The position numbers were made by a program, and so were the translations under genes. A stretch of DNA of 64,000 nt from Thiodiazotropha sp040506705 (GTDB lineage Bacteria > Pseudomonadota > Gammaproteobacteria > Chromatiales > Chromatiaceae), in contig JBEVWG010000057.1 of NCBI GenBank assembly GCA_040506705.1, forward strand, positions 19,717 to 83,716, read 5' to 3'. Positions 38,068 through 46,170 of this stretch are shown in pieces (the stretch's first letter is position 1; each line of letters begins with the position of its first letter). The notes below the pieces were generated by a model that saw nothing but the letters and a program-made list of their open reading frames with translations, was not told the origin of the DNA and did no database searches.

Positions 38068-39279
38068 TTGGACGCTTTTGAATACGTAGCACTCGATCCA
38101 AGTGGAAAAGAGCAGCGCGGCGTACTTGAGGGTGACAGCCCGAGACAGGTTCGCCAGCAGTTGCGCGAATCAGGTCTGACGCCACTCTCTATCGATTCGG
38201 CAAGTGGCACAGCTACAACAAACAAAGGCAAGCTCTTCCAGCGCCATATCAATGCGATGGAACTCGCACTGATTACACGCCAAATGGCTACCCTGCTACG
38301 CTCCGGACTGCCCCTGGAACATGTGCTGAAAACCACAGCCCAACAAACTGAAAAACGGCATGTAGAACGTACACTCCTTTCTGTCCGGGCTAAAGTGCTG
38401 GAAGGCAGGACGCTGGCTGATGGATTGAAGGAGTTCCCGAAGACCTTCCCAGATGTCTATATACAAACTGTCTCCTCGGGAGAAGAGTCAGGTCATTTAG
38501 AACTGGTGCTGGAACGTCTTGCCGACTATACAGAACAGCGTCAGCAGATGCGCCAGAAAACTATCTTTGCCCTCTTCTATCCCGCACTCTTAACCATTGT
38601 CTCTCTACTCATCGTCGGTGGGTTGTTGACCTATATCGTGCCCCAGGTTACGAGGGTGTTTGAATCGATGTCGGCAGAACTACCCTGGATAACCAAAGCC
38701 TTGATGGCTACCAGCGACACCTTCCGATCCTATGGCGTTCCTATTATTTTAGTGCTGGCGATTTTAGGTTTGCTGTTCAGCTATCTACTCAAGAAACCGG
38801 GACCAAAACTCTGGTGGCATGGCGTTATGCTACGTATCCCTTTGGTAGGTCGATTGGTTCGCACCGCAAATGCAGCACGTTTCTCCAGAACCCTGAGCAT
38901 CATGGCTGCCAGCAGTGTTCCTATTCTGGAATCGATGCGGATCGCCTCCCAGGTACTGACCAATCTTCCCATGCGTAACGCAGTTGAAGAGGCGACTTTG
39001 CGGGTTCGCGAAGGGGCCAGTCTCTATCAAGCGTTGGATAAAACCGGTTATTTCCCGCCGATGACCCTCAGTCTGCTTGCCAGTGGTGAATCCAGTGGTA
39101 ATCTAGAGGGCATGCTCGAGCGTTCAGCAGATATCCAGGAGCGCGAGATAGAGACCTTGGTCTCAACAATACAAGGTCTCTTCGAACCTATACTCATTCT
39201 GGTCATGGGTGGCATCGTGCTGGTTATTGTACTGGCGATACTACTGCCTATTTTCGATCTCAACCAATTGGTATCCTGA
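38068..39279 (+). CDS. gspF: GspF, type II secretion inner-membrane platform protein
   Basis: Polytopic platform protein of 403 residues with two T2SSF repeats and three membrane segments (ALFYPALLTIVSLLIVGGLLTYIVP; PIILVLAILGLLFSYLL; LFEPILILVMGGIVLVIVLAILLPIF). Conserved blocks are LITRQMATLLRSGLPLEHVL, SGEESGHLELVLERLADY and SGESSGNLEGMLERSA. The start is TTG 38068, 6 bases after the gspE stop, with AGGA upstream. N-terminus MDAFEYVALDPSGKEQRGVLE matches the family. Confidence 0.96.
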   Translation: MDAFEYVALDPSGKEQRGVLEGDSPRQVRQQLRESGLTPLSIDSASGTATTNKGKLFQRHINAMELALITRQMATLLRSGLPLEHVLKTTAQQTEKRHVERTLLSVRAKVLEGRTLADGLKEFPKTFPDVYIQTVSSGEESGHLELVLERLADYTEQRQQMRQKTIFALFYPALLTIVSLLIVGGLLTYIVPQVTRVFESMSAELPWITKALMATSDTFRSYGVPIILVLAILGLLFSYLLKKPGPKLWWHGVMLRIPLVGRLVRTANAARFSRTLSIMAASSVPILESMRIASQVLTNLPMRNAVEEATLRVREGASLYQALDKTGYFPPMTLSLLASGESSGNLEGMLERSADIQEREIETLVSTIQGLFEPILILVMGGIVLVIVLAILLPIFDLNQLVS

Positions 39280-39283
39280 TCCT

Positions 39284-39628
39284 ATGCAACTTCGCTTCAC
39301 TCTCCGACATTCGCTCATATTATGCGCACTACTCAGTTTGTCCATTCTGACAGGCTGTGCATCTACACCTGACCCTGAGGTGGATGAGATAGCACTCACC
39401 CTTACTGAAGCCCACAAGGCATACAATATCAAAGAGTATAAGAAGGTTTTTCGGTTACTCTTCCCGATTGCCGCAGCCGGCAATGCCAAGGCCCAATATG
39501 CCTTGGGATATCTTTTCTATCATGGTTTGGGTGTGGAGAAGAACGAACGACAGGCTATGCACTGGGTACAGCTATCGGCAGCACAGGGCAATAGAAAGGC
39601 ACTGCAAGCTTTAACCCCGGCCAATTAG
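39284..39628 (+). CDS. Sel1-repeat lipoprotein in the T2SS operon
   Basis: 114 residues. Signal peptide and lipobox: SLILCALLSLSILTGCAS, cleavage before Cys. The mature part has one Sel1-like repeat (AQYALGYLFYHGLGVEKNERQAMHWVQLSAAQGNRKALQAL) preceded by a helix pair (ALTLTEAHKAYNIKEYKKVFRLLFPIAAAG). The gene starts five bases after the gspF stop, so it is almost certainly co-transcribed. It is not a known Gsp subunit. A role as a secretin pilotin or assembly factor is possible: the PilF/PilW pilotin of type IV pili is also an alpha-helical-repeat lipoprotein. That is inference only. Confidence 0.8.
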   Translation: MQLRFTLRHSLILCALLSLSILTGCASTPDPEVDEIALTLTEAHKAYNIKEYKKVFRLLFPIAAAGNAKAQYALGYLFYHGLGVEKNERQAMHWVQLSAAQGNRKALQALTPAN

Positions 39629-39645
39629 CTGCAACATAGCCACTG

Positions 39646-39682
39646 TGACTAGGGCCTGTTAACACTAATCGAATCGGCCCTA
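39646..39682. repeat. 37-bp dispersed repeat, copy 2
   Basis: Second copy of the repeat at 7724-7760, differing at one base. TAGGGCC and GGCCCTA form a 7-bp stem here. It lies 17 bases after the stop of the T2SS lipoprotein gene, in the gap between that operon and convergent hemN. Like copy 1 it is at the 3' end of a plus-strand gene and in the same orientation. Confidence 0.85.
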
Positions 39683-39746
39683 AGCAGAACTTTTACTGCT
39701 TTAAGACCAAGTCATATTGTTGTGACCTGCCGATACAACCGAGAAA

Positions 39747-41132
39747 TCAGATCACTTTCGAAAAACTACCTTGCGATGCCTTGCTGGCCAGGTAGATATC
39801 GAACTGCATACAGATGTTGCGTATCAACAGACGACCTCTTGGTAACACATCTATGGCATCCTCTTTCAGCAGAAGCAATCCATCTGCTTCCATCTCTTTC
39901 AAGCCAATCAATTCATTCGCAAAGTAACTTTTAAAATCCACATTCCACTGCTTCTCCACATCAGCAATAGAGAGCGTGTAGTGGCATATCAGACGGGTAA
40001 TCACATCACGTCGCAATAGATCGTCCTGTGTGAGGGTCACGCCTCGAAACACAGCAAGACGCCCTGCATCTATGCGTTGATAATATTCATCCAGACTGCG
40101 CATATTTTGAGCATAACTTGGCCCCACCATGCCAATCGAAGTTGCTCCCAGGCCGATCAAATCGCAATCAGCATGTGTGGAGTAACCTTGAAAGTTTCGA
40201 TAAAGGGTGCCATCCACCTGAGCCTTCACCAGCTCATCGTCAGGCTTGGCAAAATGATCCATTCCCACATAGACATAACCAACATCAGAGAGCTTCTCAA
40301 TGGTCATCTGCAGAATATCCAGCTTCTCTTGAGGCGGAGGTAGCTCATCCTCATTGATCCGCCGCTGGGGCTTGAAGCGCTCAGGCAGATGAGCATAGTT
40401 GAATACAGAGAGACGGTCGGGATCCACTTCAAGTATCTGATCCAGGGTTGATGAGAAGCTCTCCAGGGTCTGATGTGGCAGTCCATAGATAAGATCGATA
40501 CTTGTTGAACGAAAACCCTCGTCCCTTGCAGCCTGAAGTACCCTCAGTGTCACCTCTTTGCTTTGCAGGCGGTTGACCGCTTTCTGCACATTAGGATCAA
40601 AATCCTGGACACCCAAACTCATCCGGTTGAAACCCAGTTCACGAAGCAATTTAATGGTATCGCCTTTCGCCTCTCTGGGATCGATCTCAATTGAGTATTC
40701 ACCGCTATCATCATCCAGCAGGGTAAATGATTCCCGGGTCTTATCCATCAACTGGCGCATTTCATCATGACTGATGAACGTTGGCGTTCCGCCTCCCCAG
40801 TGAAGCTGGGTTACAACCCTGGAGGAATCGAAGAGTTCCGACTGCATCCGAAGCTCTTCATGAACCCGGGCAAGATAGCCCGCCGCCATACCACGATCCT
40901 TTGTAGCCACCTTGTTACAGGCGCAGTAAAAACAGACCGTATCGCAAAAAGGGATATGGAAATAGAGAGACAATGGACTACCGCTGGCATTACTCTCAAT
41001 AGCAATACGCCGATATTCAGCCTCATCGTATTTGTCATGAAACTGAACCGCAGTCGGATATGAGGTATATCTCGGCCCCGTCTGGTTGTACTTACCTATC
41101 AGTTCAAGGTCGAATTGTGTCGAATGGTCCAT
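39747..41132 (-). CDS. hemN: HemN, oxygen-independent coproporphyrinogen III oxidase
   Basis: Radical SAM enzyme that decarboxylates coproporphyrinogen III in anaerobic haem synthesis. 461 residues, near the E. coli length. The cluster motif CxxxCxxC with a following Cys is CDTVCFYCAC (63-72). Other family blocks: NQTGPRYTSYPTA at the N-terminus, HWGGGTPTF, EIDPRE, NRMSLGVQDF and IDLIYGLPHQT. The presence of NQTGPRYTSYP marks true HemN rather than HemW. A 20-bp perfect palindrome lies 26 bases upstream of the start, between it and the upstream small gene. Confidence 0.95.
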   Translation of the reverse strand: MDHSTQFDLELIGKYNQTGPRYTSYPTAVQFHDKYDEAEYRRIAIESNASGSPLSLYFHIPFCDTVCFYCACNKVATKDRGMAAGYLARVHEELRMQSELFDSSRVVTQLHWGGGTPTFISHDEMRQLMDKTRESFTLLDDDSGEYSIEIDPREAKGDTIKLLRELGFNRMSLGVQDFDPNVQKAVNRLQSKEVTLRVLQAARDEGFRSTSIDLIYGLPHQTLESFSSTLDQILEVDPDRLSVFNYAHLPERFKPQRRINEDELPPPQEKLDILQMTIEKLSDVGYVYVGMDHFAKPDDELVKAQVDGTLYRNFQGYSTHADCDLIGLGATSIGMVGPSYAQNMRSLDEYYQRIDAGRLAVFRGVTLTQDDLLRRDVITRLICHYTLSIADVEKQWNVDFKSYFANELIGLKEMEADGLLLLKEDAIDVLPRGRLLIRNICMQFDIYLASKASQGSFSKVI

Positions 41133-41157
41133 AGCCTGTCTCTCTTAAATCCAAGGT

Positions 41158-41177
41158 CGTTGTTATCGATAACAACG
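41158..41177. promoter_or_regulatory. 20-bp perfect palindrome upstream of hemN
   Basis: CGTTGTTATC is followed directly by its reverse complement. It begins 26 bases upstream of the hemN ATG and abuts the stop codon of the 41178 gene. The spacing fits an operator or mRNA structure controlling hemN. It does not match the FNR/ANR box (TTGAT-N4-ATCAA). Confidence 0.45.
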
Positions 41178-41495
41178 TCACTCAGTATCAACATCGATAC
41201 CCTTTCTGTGGGTTTCGTTTATCTGACGCAGTAAAATTGAAAATGGAATGTCATCACCATGACGGTCTACCAGACCAATGAAGGGGAGATCTTCACGACC
41301 GAAATGATACTCGCCATCCACCATCGACTGATGCAGCTCTTTGATACCAGACTCCAATGGTTCCAGGAATGCGGGGTAGCGGCCCAACTCCTCCATCTGG
41401 TAATCATAACAGTCCCTGAGGTCGGCGACTTCAAACTCCGCCTGTTTTACCCATTCGACATACTCTTCAGCACTGCGTGCACGTTGCAAACTCAT
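41178..41495 (-). CDS. Hypothetical protein, 105 aa
   Basis: I do not recognise the family. The product is acidic and soluble with no membrane segment: RSAEEYVEWVKQAEFEVADLRDCYDYQMEELGRYPAFLEPLESGIKELHQSMVDGEY, then a short beta-like FIGLVDRHGDDIPFSILLRQINETHRKG. It precedes hemN in the same direction with a 45-base gap, so the two may be co-transcribed. A plausible ribosome site (GAGAG) lies upstream of the ATG. Confidence 0.65.
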   Translation of the reverse strand: MSLQRARSAEEYVEWVKQAEFEVADLRDCYDYQMEELGRYPAFLEPLESGIKELHQSMVDGEYHFGREDLPFIGLVDRHGDDIPFSILLRQINETHRKGIDVDTE

Positions 41496-41558
41496 CGCTT
41501 GTTCAATCTCTCAAGATAATCTGTAGAACCAAACCCGACAGCCTCAGTATATCCTTTT

Positions 41559-42464
41559 TTAGTTGTCGGCCTTAAAGTAGCCTGTATATTCAGACAGTTC
41601 AGCTGCAGTGATCAGAAATACCCCCTCTCCTCCTCTGGCGAAGTCGAGCCAGACAAAGGGAACCTCGGGATAACGCTCCATCAGAAGCTCTGCACTGTTT
41701 CCCACTTCCACCACAATCAAGCCGTCAGGTGTCAGAAACTCAGGGGCCTGATTCAATATTCTTTTGACAATTTCCAACCCCTGATCATTCGCTTCGAGTG
41801 CCATATTGGGCTCATGAAGATACTCAGGAGGCAGACCTGCCATCTCTTCCGCGCCCACATAGGGAGGGTTGGAGAGAATCAGGTCGTATTTAACCTTTGG
41901 TAGTCCGTCAAACAGATCAGATTCATAGACATTGACCTGCTGATCGAGGCTATGAAGTGATACATTTTCACTAGAGACAGCCAAAGCATCTGCTGAAATA
42001 TCTGCCAGATCAACAACACAATCAGGCATGTAAGCCGCTGTAGCTATGCCAATGCAGCCACTACCACAGCAGAGATCCAATACACGCTGAACCTGTGACG
42101 AATCGACCCAAGGTGCGAACTCATTTTCGATCAGCTCTGCAATTGGTGAGCGTGGTATCAGCACATGTTCATTAACCCGAAAAGTGAGTCCGGCGAACCA
42201 GGCTTCCCCAGTAAGATAGGGTAGTGGCTTACGTAGTTCAATACGGCGGTTCACCAGCTCAAATACCCGCTCCCGTTCATCAGCAGTCAGGCGACTGGAA
42301 AACCAGATGTTCGATAGATCAGGAGGAAGATGGAGAGCATGCAGTACAAGCGCAGCCGCTTCATCCAAAGCATTATCAGTGCCATGGCCGAAAAAAAGAC
42401 CGGCTTCAGAGAACCTGCTGGCTGACCAACGAATAAAATCTGTTATGGATTGTAGTGATTGCAC
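41559..42464 (-). CDS. prmB: PrmB, ribosomal protein L3 glutamine methyltransferase
   Basis: SAM-dependent methyltransferase of 301 residues that modifies a glutamine of ribosomal protein L3. SAM motif I is VLDLCCGSGCIGIA and the catalytic motif is NPPYVG. RWSASRFSEAGLFFGHGTDNALDEA and VLIPRSPIAELIE distinguish PrmB from PrmC. The start is GTG 42464; no better start exists before an upstream stop. It lies 63 bases upstream of the 41178 gene and downstream of the iscR hairpins. Confidence 0.93.
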   Translation of the reverse strand: MQSLQSITDFIRWSASRFSEAGLFFGHGTDNALDEAAALVLHALHLPPDLSNIWFSSRLTADERERVFELVNRRIELRKPLPYLTGEAWFAGLTFRVNEHVLIPRSPIAELIENEFAPWVDSSQVQRVLDLCCGSGCIGIATAAYMPDCVVDLADISADALAVSSENVSLHSLDQQVNVYESDLFDGLPKVKYDLILSNPPYVGAEEMAGLPPEYLHEPNMALEANDQGLEIVKRILNQAPEFLTPDGLIVVEVGNSAELLMERYPEVPFVWLDFARGGEGVFLITAAELSEYTGYFKADN

Positions 42465-42607
42465 GGAATTGGCTTGGCTATCAAACCGCAGATGATAGCT
42501 GATTTCACCATCCAGGCATAATAGCGATGGGTTGTCGGCTGCTTAAAACTAAAAAAATCAGTTCAGTATATGGCGTAGAACCGCAGATCGATCATCTACA
42601 GTGCGCT

Positions 42608-42653
42608 ATTTGCGATGTTTCGCAAATTGAAGCGGCCCTATTCAGGGCCGCTT
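42608..42653 (-). terminator. Tandem hairpins downstream of iscR
   Basis: Two perfect stem-loops lie end to end: ATTTGCGA/TCGCAAAT (42608-42627) and AAGCGGCCCT/AGGGCCGCTT (42630-42653). They begin about 20 bases after the iscR stop. The second is GC-rich and would be a strong terminator stem, but on the minus strand only a short T-rich stretch follows. Confidence 0.6.
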
Positions 42654-42673
42654 TCAGAGGTTTTTTTTCACTA

Positions 42674-43141
42674 TCATGCGGCCTGTGAACTCGATTGAGG
42701 CACAATGCTCAGTGAGCCATCCTCTTCTTGCTTCTTGTTCAGATTTCTTCTGACCAGATCGCCAAGGGAGATGTCTGCGAGAAAGTTGAAAATCTCTGTA
42801 CTCAGATCATCCCAAAGTGTGTGGGTCAAACAACGGGCGCCACCACTACAATTCTGCCTTCCTCCACAGCGTGTGAACTCAACCCACTCATCAACTGCAC
42901 AAATAATATTGGCAATTGAAATCTCATCTGCACTCTTGCCGAGATAGTAGCCACCACCAGGCCCCCTGACCCCACGAACCAACTCCTTACTTCTCAAGGC
43001 TGCAAATAACTGTTCCAAGTAGGAGAGTGAAATACCCTGGTTTTCAGATATTTCTGCAAGGGTAACTGGACCAGTTTTTCCGTTAAGTGCCAGATCTAAC
43101 ATAGCTGTAACCGCGTAACGACCTTTTGTAGACAGTCTCAT
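42674..43141 (-). CDS. iscR: IscR, [2Fe-2S] Rrf2-family regulator
   Basis: 155-residue Rrf2 regulator. The winged helix is at the N-terminus (MRLSTKGRYAVTAMLDLAL; ISLSYLEQLFAALR; VRGPGGGYYLGK). Cluster ligands Cys92, Cys98, Cys104 and His107 occupy the same positions as in E. coli IscR (RCGGRQNCSGGARCLTH). It controls iron-sulfur cluster assembly genes. Unusually, no iscS, iscU or iscA follows; hairpins and prmB do. The upstream region holds IscR-box-like palindromes, suggesting autoregulation. Confidence 0.93.
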   Translation of the reverse strand: MRLSTKGRYAVTAMLDLALNGKTGPVTLAEISENQGISLSYLEQLFAALRSKELVRGVRGPGGGYYLGKSADEISIANIICAVDEWVEFTRCGGRQNCSGGARCLTHTLWDDLSTEIFNFLADISLGDLVRRNLNKKQEEDGSLSIVPQSSSQAA

Positions 43142-43167
43142 TTGTGTTTCTCCAGAGGTATAAAGTT

Positions 43168-43223
43168 ATTACCTAGTAATTCAGTCGGTATTTAGACTAG
43201 AGTAACTCAGTAATTTAGTCAAC
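43168..43223 (-). promoter_or_regulatory. iscR promoter with two IscR-box-like palindromes
   Basis: On the minus strand, TTGACT (43222-43217), a 17-base spacer and TAGTCT (43199-43194) form a promoter. GACTAAATTACTGAG overlaps the -35 and ACCGACTGAATTACTAGGT lies downstream of the -10. Both resemble the type 1 IscR box (GACT-N5-AGTC core) with mismatches. They fit negative autoregulation as in E. coli. Confidence 0.5.
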
Positions 43224-43291
43224 AATTATTCGGAAAAAATACAACTTTTATTAAGGAAATTTATTTTTTCTTATTTTTCTGTGGGTTACGG

Positions 43292-44428
43292 TTACTGTTT
43301 TGTTTTATATGGAGAGCTTTCAAGTAGATTTTTTCTATAATTCAATAATGCGGGGGCTTCTTGTTGCAAAAAATGCTCAATACCATTGCTAAATTGAGGA
43401 TCGACTATCGAATGATATGAGTAGGTCAGTGTCGGCAAAAACCCACGCCAGATTTTATGTTCCCCCTGAGCACCTGGTTCGAATCGTTTCAGCCCCTGCT
43501 CGATTGCATAGGATATCCCCTGGTAGTAACAGGCTTCGAAATGGAGACTGTCATAGTGTTGCAGTGCCCCCCAATGGCGCCCATAGAGCGTGGATTGACT
43601 GCGGTAGAGAATCGCACCGGCGACACAACGTGAGCCATCGTAGGCAAACACAAGAACGATCTGATCGCCCATATTTTGTGCGATTTCCTGAAAAAAACCC
43701 TGATTTAAGGTTGGCAGACTGTAACGCTCCTCGAAGGTCTTACTGTAAAAGTGGGTAAATAGCGCCCATTCAGCCTCATTCACCTCATCTCCAGTGACCA
43801 CACGAAAACGAATTTGGGAATCTGACACCTTCCTGCGTTCATGTCGGATATTTTTTCTGCGTTTGGCTGTCAAGCAGGACAAGAAATGGTCGAAGTCAGA
43901 ATACCCGGGATTACTCCAATGAAACTGGACACCCAGGCGTTCAAACATGCCCATCGACTTTAAGGTCTCCCCCTCCTCCTTGGTGGTGAACAGCCAATGC
44001 ATGGAAGATAGCCCCAACTCGTCTACCAAACCCAATGTTGCCTCTACCATCAGCCGCCTAACCTGCTCAATATCCGCATCAGGATCAACCAATAAGCGAT
44101 CTCCGTAGGCGGGTGTATAGGGTGTGGCACTGACCAGTTTCGGGTAATAATTCAATCCATTCCGCTGGTAGGCATCGGCCCAGGCATGGTCAAAAACAAA
44201 CTCACCATATGAATTGTCCTTGATATAGAGCGGTGATAATCCAACCAACCGCCCTTGATCATGAATACTCAGATGTCGGGGGCGCCAACCAAACCGTTCA
44301 CCAACACAATCGTTGTGCTCAAGTGCCGCGAGGAACTCATGCTTCAGGAATGGATTCTCATCCACAACAAGGCGATTCCATGTATTTGCCTCAAAATCAT
44401 CTATCCGTTCATGAAAAGCGATTTGCAT
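43292..44428 (-). CDS. FemAB/GNAT-like acyltransferase family protein (DUF482-type)
   Basis: Protein of about 378 residues matching the peptidogalycan/FemAB-like GNAT family once called DUF482. Recognisable blocks are NPFLKHEFLAALE near the N-terminus, PLYIKDNSYGEFVFDHAWADAY, the KRRKNIRHERRK basic run, FYSKTFEER, LYGRHWGA and HFEACYYQGISYAIEQGLKRFEPGAQGEHKIWRGF. The substrate is unknown. ATG 44428 gives the family N-terminus (MQIAFHERIDDF); an in-frame start 30 codons upstream is less likely. It lies 150 bases upstream of iscR. Confidence 0.85.
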   Translation of the reverse strand: MQIAFHERIDDFEANTWNRLVVDENPFLKHEFLAALEHNDCVGERFGWRPRHLSIHDQGRLVGLSPLYIKDNSYGEFVFDHAWADAYQRNGLNYYPKLVSATPYTPAYGDRLLVDPDADIEQVRRLMVEATLGLVDELGLSSMHWLFTTKEEGETLKSMGMFERLGVQFHWSNPGYSDFDHFLSCLTAKRRKNIRHERRKVSDSQIRFRVVTGDEVNEAEWALFTHFYSKTFEERYSLPTLNQGFFQEIAQNMGDQIVLVFAYDGSRCVAGAILYRSQSTLYGRHWGALQHYDSLHFEACYYQGISYAIEQGLKRFEPGAQGEHKIWRGFLPTLTYSYHSIVDPQFSNGIEHFLQQEAPALLNYRKNLLESSPYKTKQ

Positions 44429-44598
44429 GATTCCAATCCAAGCTCTGGCTGAGAATATAAAATAGACCAACCCTAAGGCTTGTAAAAACCGAGAGATAGC
44501 ATGGCATATTTCTCCCAATCCTTAACTATAGGAAGAGATATCGCAACATTTCTGAAGGGGTATAAACTCAAAATCGAGTTACAGGAATAGTGCAACTT

Positions 44599-44640
44599 AC
44601 CAGTGTGGTGCTTCATATTAGTATGAAGCACCACACTGGT
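44599..44640. repeat. 19-bp perfect inverted repeat (strong hairpin) after the HD-GYP gene
   Basis: Arms 44599-44617 and 44622-44640 are exact reverse complements around a 4-base loop. It starts 23 bases beyond the HD-GYP stop. No T-tract follows on either strand, so it is not a canonical intrinsic terminator. It could stabilise the mRNA end, attenuate read-through, or be a mobile-element remnant. Confidence 0.8.
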
Positions 44641-44662
44641 TGCCCATCAAAACAGGGATAGC

Positions 44663-45868
44663 CTATTGATCCAGATAGTCAGCAATCTGAATATTGTATT
44701 GTTCCGGAGAGACAGGTTTTAGTATTCGATCCCCAGAAGCAGATTCAGCAAGATTGAGATATTCTGGCGTTAGAAAGCAGTCTTGAGAAAGGTCGTAGAT
44801 AACGTTAAGTACCGGGTTCAGCAGCGCCTTTTGTGGAGACGCAATAACCACAGCCAGTCGCTGGCTCTCCAAGGCCACGACTGTACCCACCGGGTAGATA
44901 CCCACACACTGTATAAACCGCTGTACCAATTCTTGATCGAACACCCCTTCCCCGCTCCATTCGATCAACTGGCGTAAAACTACACTTGGCATTTTTCCCT
45001 TATGATAGACACGATCAGAGGTAATCGCATCGTATACATCAACTATTGCAGCCATCTTGCCGTAGAGGCTGATCTCTTCTCCAGAGAGCCTTCCAGGATA
45101 ACCTGTGCCGTTGAGACGTTCATGGTGTTGCAAAAGGACTCTGAGTGCATTTTTTGGAATTGCATCAGTCTCATCAACCAGACGGGTTCCAAAACCCACA
45201 TGTCCTCTCATAATAGAGAACTCATCTTCTGTAAGGCGCCCAGGTTTATTCAATATCTTCTCTGGTACCTGTAATTTTCCTATATCATGCAATATACCGC
45301 CAACACCTACCTCCCAGATGACTGATTCATCCAGTCCAAGCTTCTTGGCGAATGCAATCATCAGTGCTGAGACACTTATTGAGTGTTCGAAGGTGTATTG
45401 ATCCATGTCGCGAATTCGCGTCAATCCTAGAAAAGCATCCTGATTTCTGAAGATTGTACCGAGCATCTGTTCAACAACCGGACTGACCTGCTCGGTATCT
45501 ACCTGCTTTCCAAGCCTGACATCTGCCATTATGTTCGTGATAACCCTTCCCGCCTCCTGCCTGACAATGAGCGCCTTCTCCATCTCTTCTGCTACGGAAA
45601 CTGATGCAGGCGCCTGGTCGGGACTCGATTCGAGTTCGGTTCTTTTAACTGCAATGGGTTGATTTACATCAACTTCAGAGCTGACATCCAGGCCCTTCTC
45701 AGTATTGATATATACAACTTTGGCACCCGATTTTTTTATTTTACCTACGTCACTTATTTCATTGATTTTAAACTGATTTCTTAAAAACGGATGGTTCATC
45801 CAAGACGTGTCGAGCTTATCGACATACATCCCGACCCTAAGCTCGCCAACATCTATCTGCTTAATCAT
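44663..45868 (-). CDS. HD-GYP domain protein with N-terminal DUF3391
   Basis: Predicted c-di-GMP phosphodiesterase, 401 residues. DUF3391 occupies residues 1-60 (DVGELRVGMYVDKLDTSWMNHPFLRNQFKI). The HD-GYP domain (about 140-320) has HDIGK (194-198), GHV (222-224), HHE (248-250) and the GYP motif NGTGYP (253-258), followed by DVYDAITSDR. All metal and GYP residues appear intact, so activity is expected. The GAGGAAGG ribosome site fixes the start. No sensor domain besides DUF3391 is seen. Confidence 0.93.
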   Translation of the reverse strand: MIKQIDVGELRVGMYVDKLDTSWMNHPFLRNQFKINEISDVGKIKKSGAKVVYINTEKGLDVSSEVDVNQPIAVKRTELESSPDQAPASVSVAEEMEKALIVRQEAGRVITNIMADVRLGKQVDTEQVSPVVEQMLGTIFRNQDAFLGLTRIRDMDQYTFEHSISVSALMIAFAKKLGLDESVIWEVGVGGILHDIGKLQVPEKILNKPGRLTEDEFSIMRGHVGFGTRLVDETDAIPKNALRVLLQHHERLNGTGYPGRLSGEEISLYGKMAAIVDVYDAITSDRVYHKGKMPSVVLRQLIEWSGEGVFDQELVQRFIQCVGIYPVGTVVALESQRLAVVIASPQKALLNPVLNVIYDLSQDCFLTPEYLNLAESASGDRILKPVSPEQYNIQIADYLDQ

Positions 45869-46038
45869 TAGCGACCTTCCTCAGAAACCACATTCACAAC
45901 ATTCAACCCTTAATAAATGGTAGCTTACACAGGGTTATCGGTTTGTAGAGCGCATTACTTGAGCAGCATCCAGATTGATAACTATGCAGATCGGTAGACG
46001 ATAACCATGACTAACTTAAGAATATCTGTTGGAAAAGG

Positions 46039-46066
46039 TTGACAGATCCTAAACAGAAGCTAGAAT
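46039..46066 (+). promoter_or_regulatory. Promoter of the tRNA cluster
   Basis: TTGACA (46039-46044), a 16-base spacer and TAGAAT (46061-46066), followed by a GC-rich discriminator (ACGCCC). It sits 18 bases before the mature tRNA-Gly end, as expected for a strong sigma-70 stable-RNA promoter. Confidence 0.8.
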
Positions 46067-46084
46067 ACGCCCTTCCTGAACGAA

Positions 46085-46160
<76 letters not shown>

Positions 46161-46170
46161 ATTCTATAAG

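Noticed and set aside
41158..41177. FNR/ANR box upstream of hemN
   Set aside because: The palindrome half-site is TTGTTATC and the spacing differs from TTGAT-N4-ATCAA.
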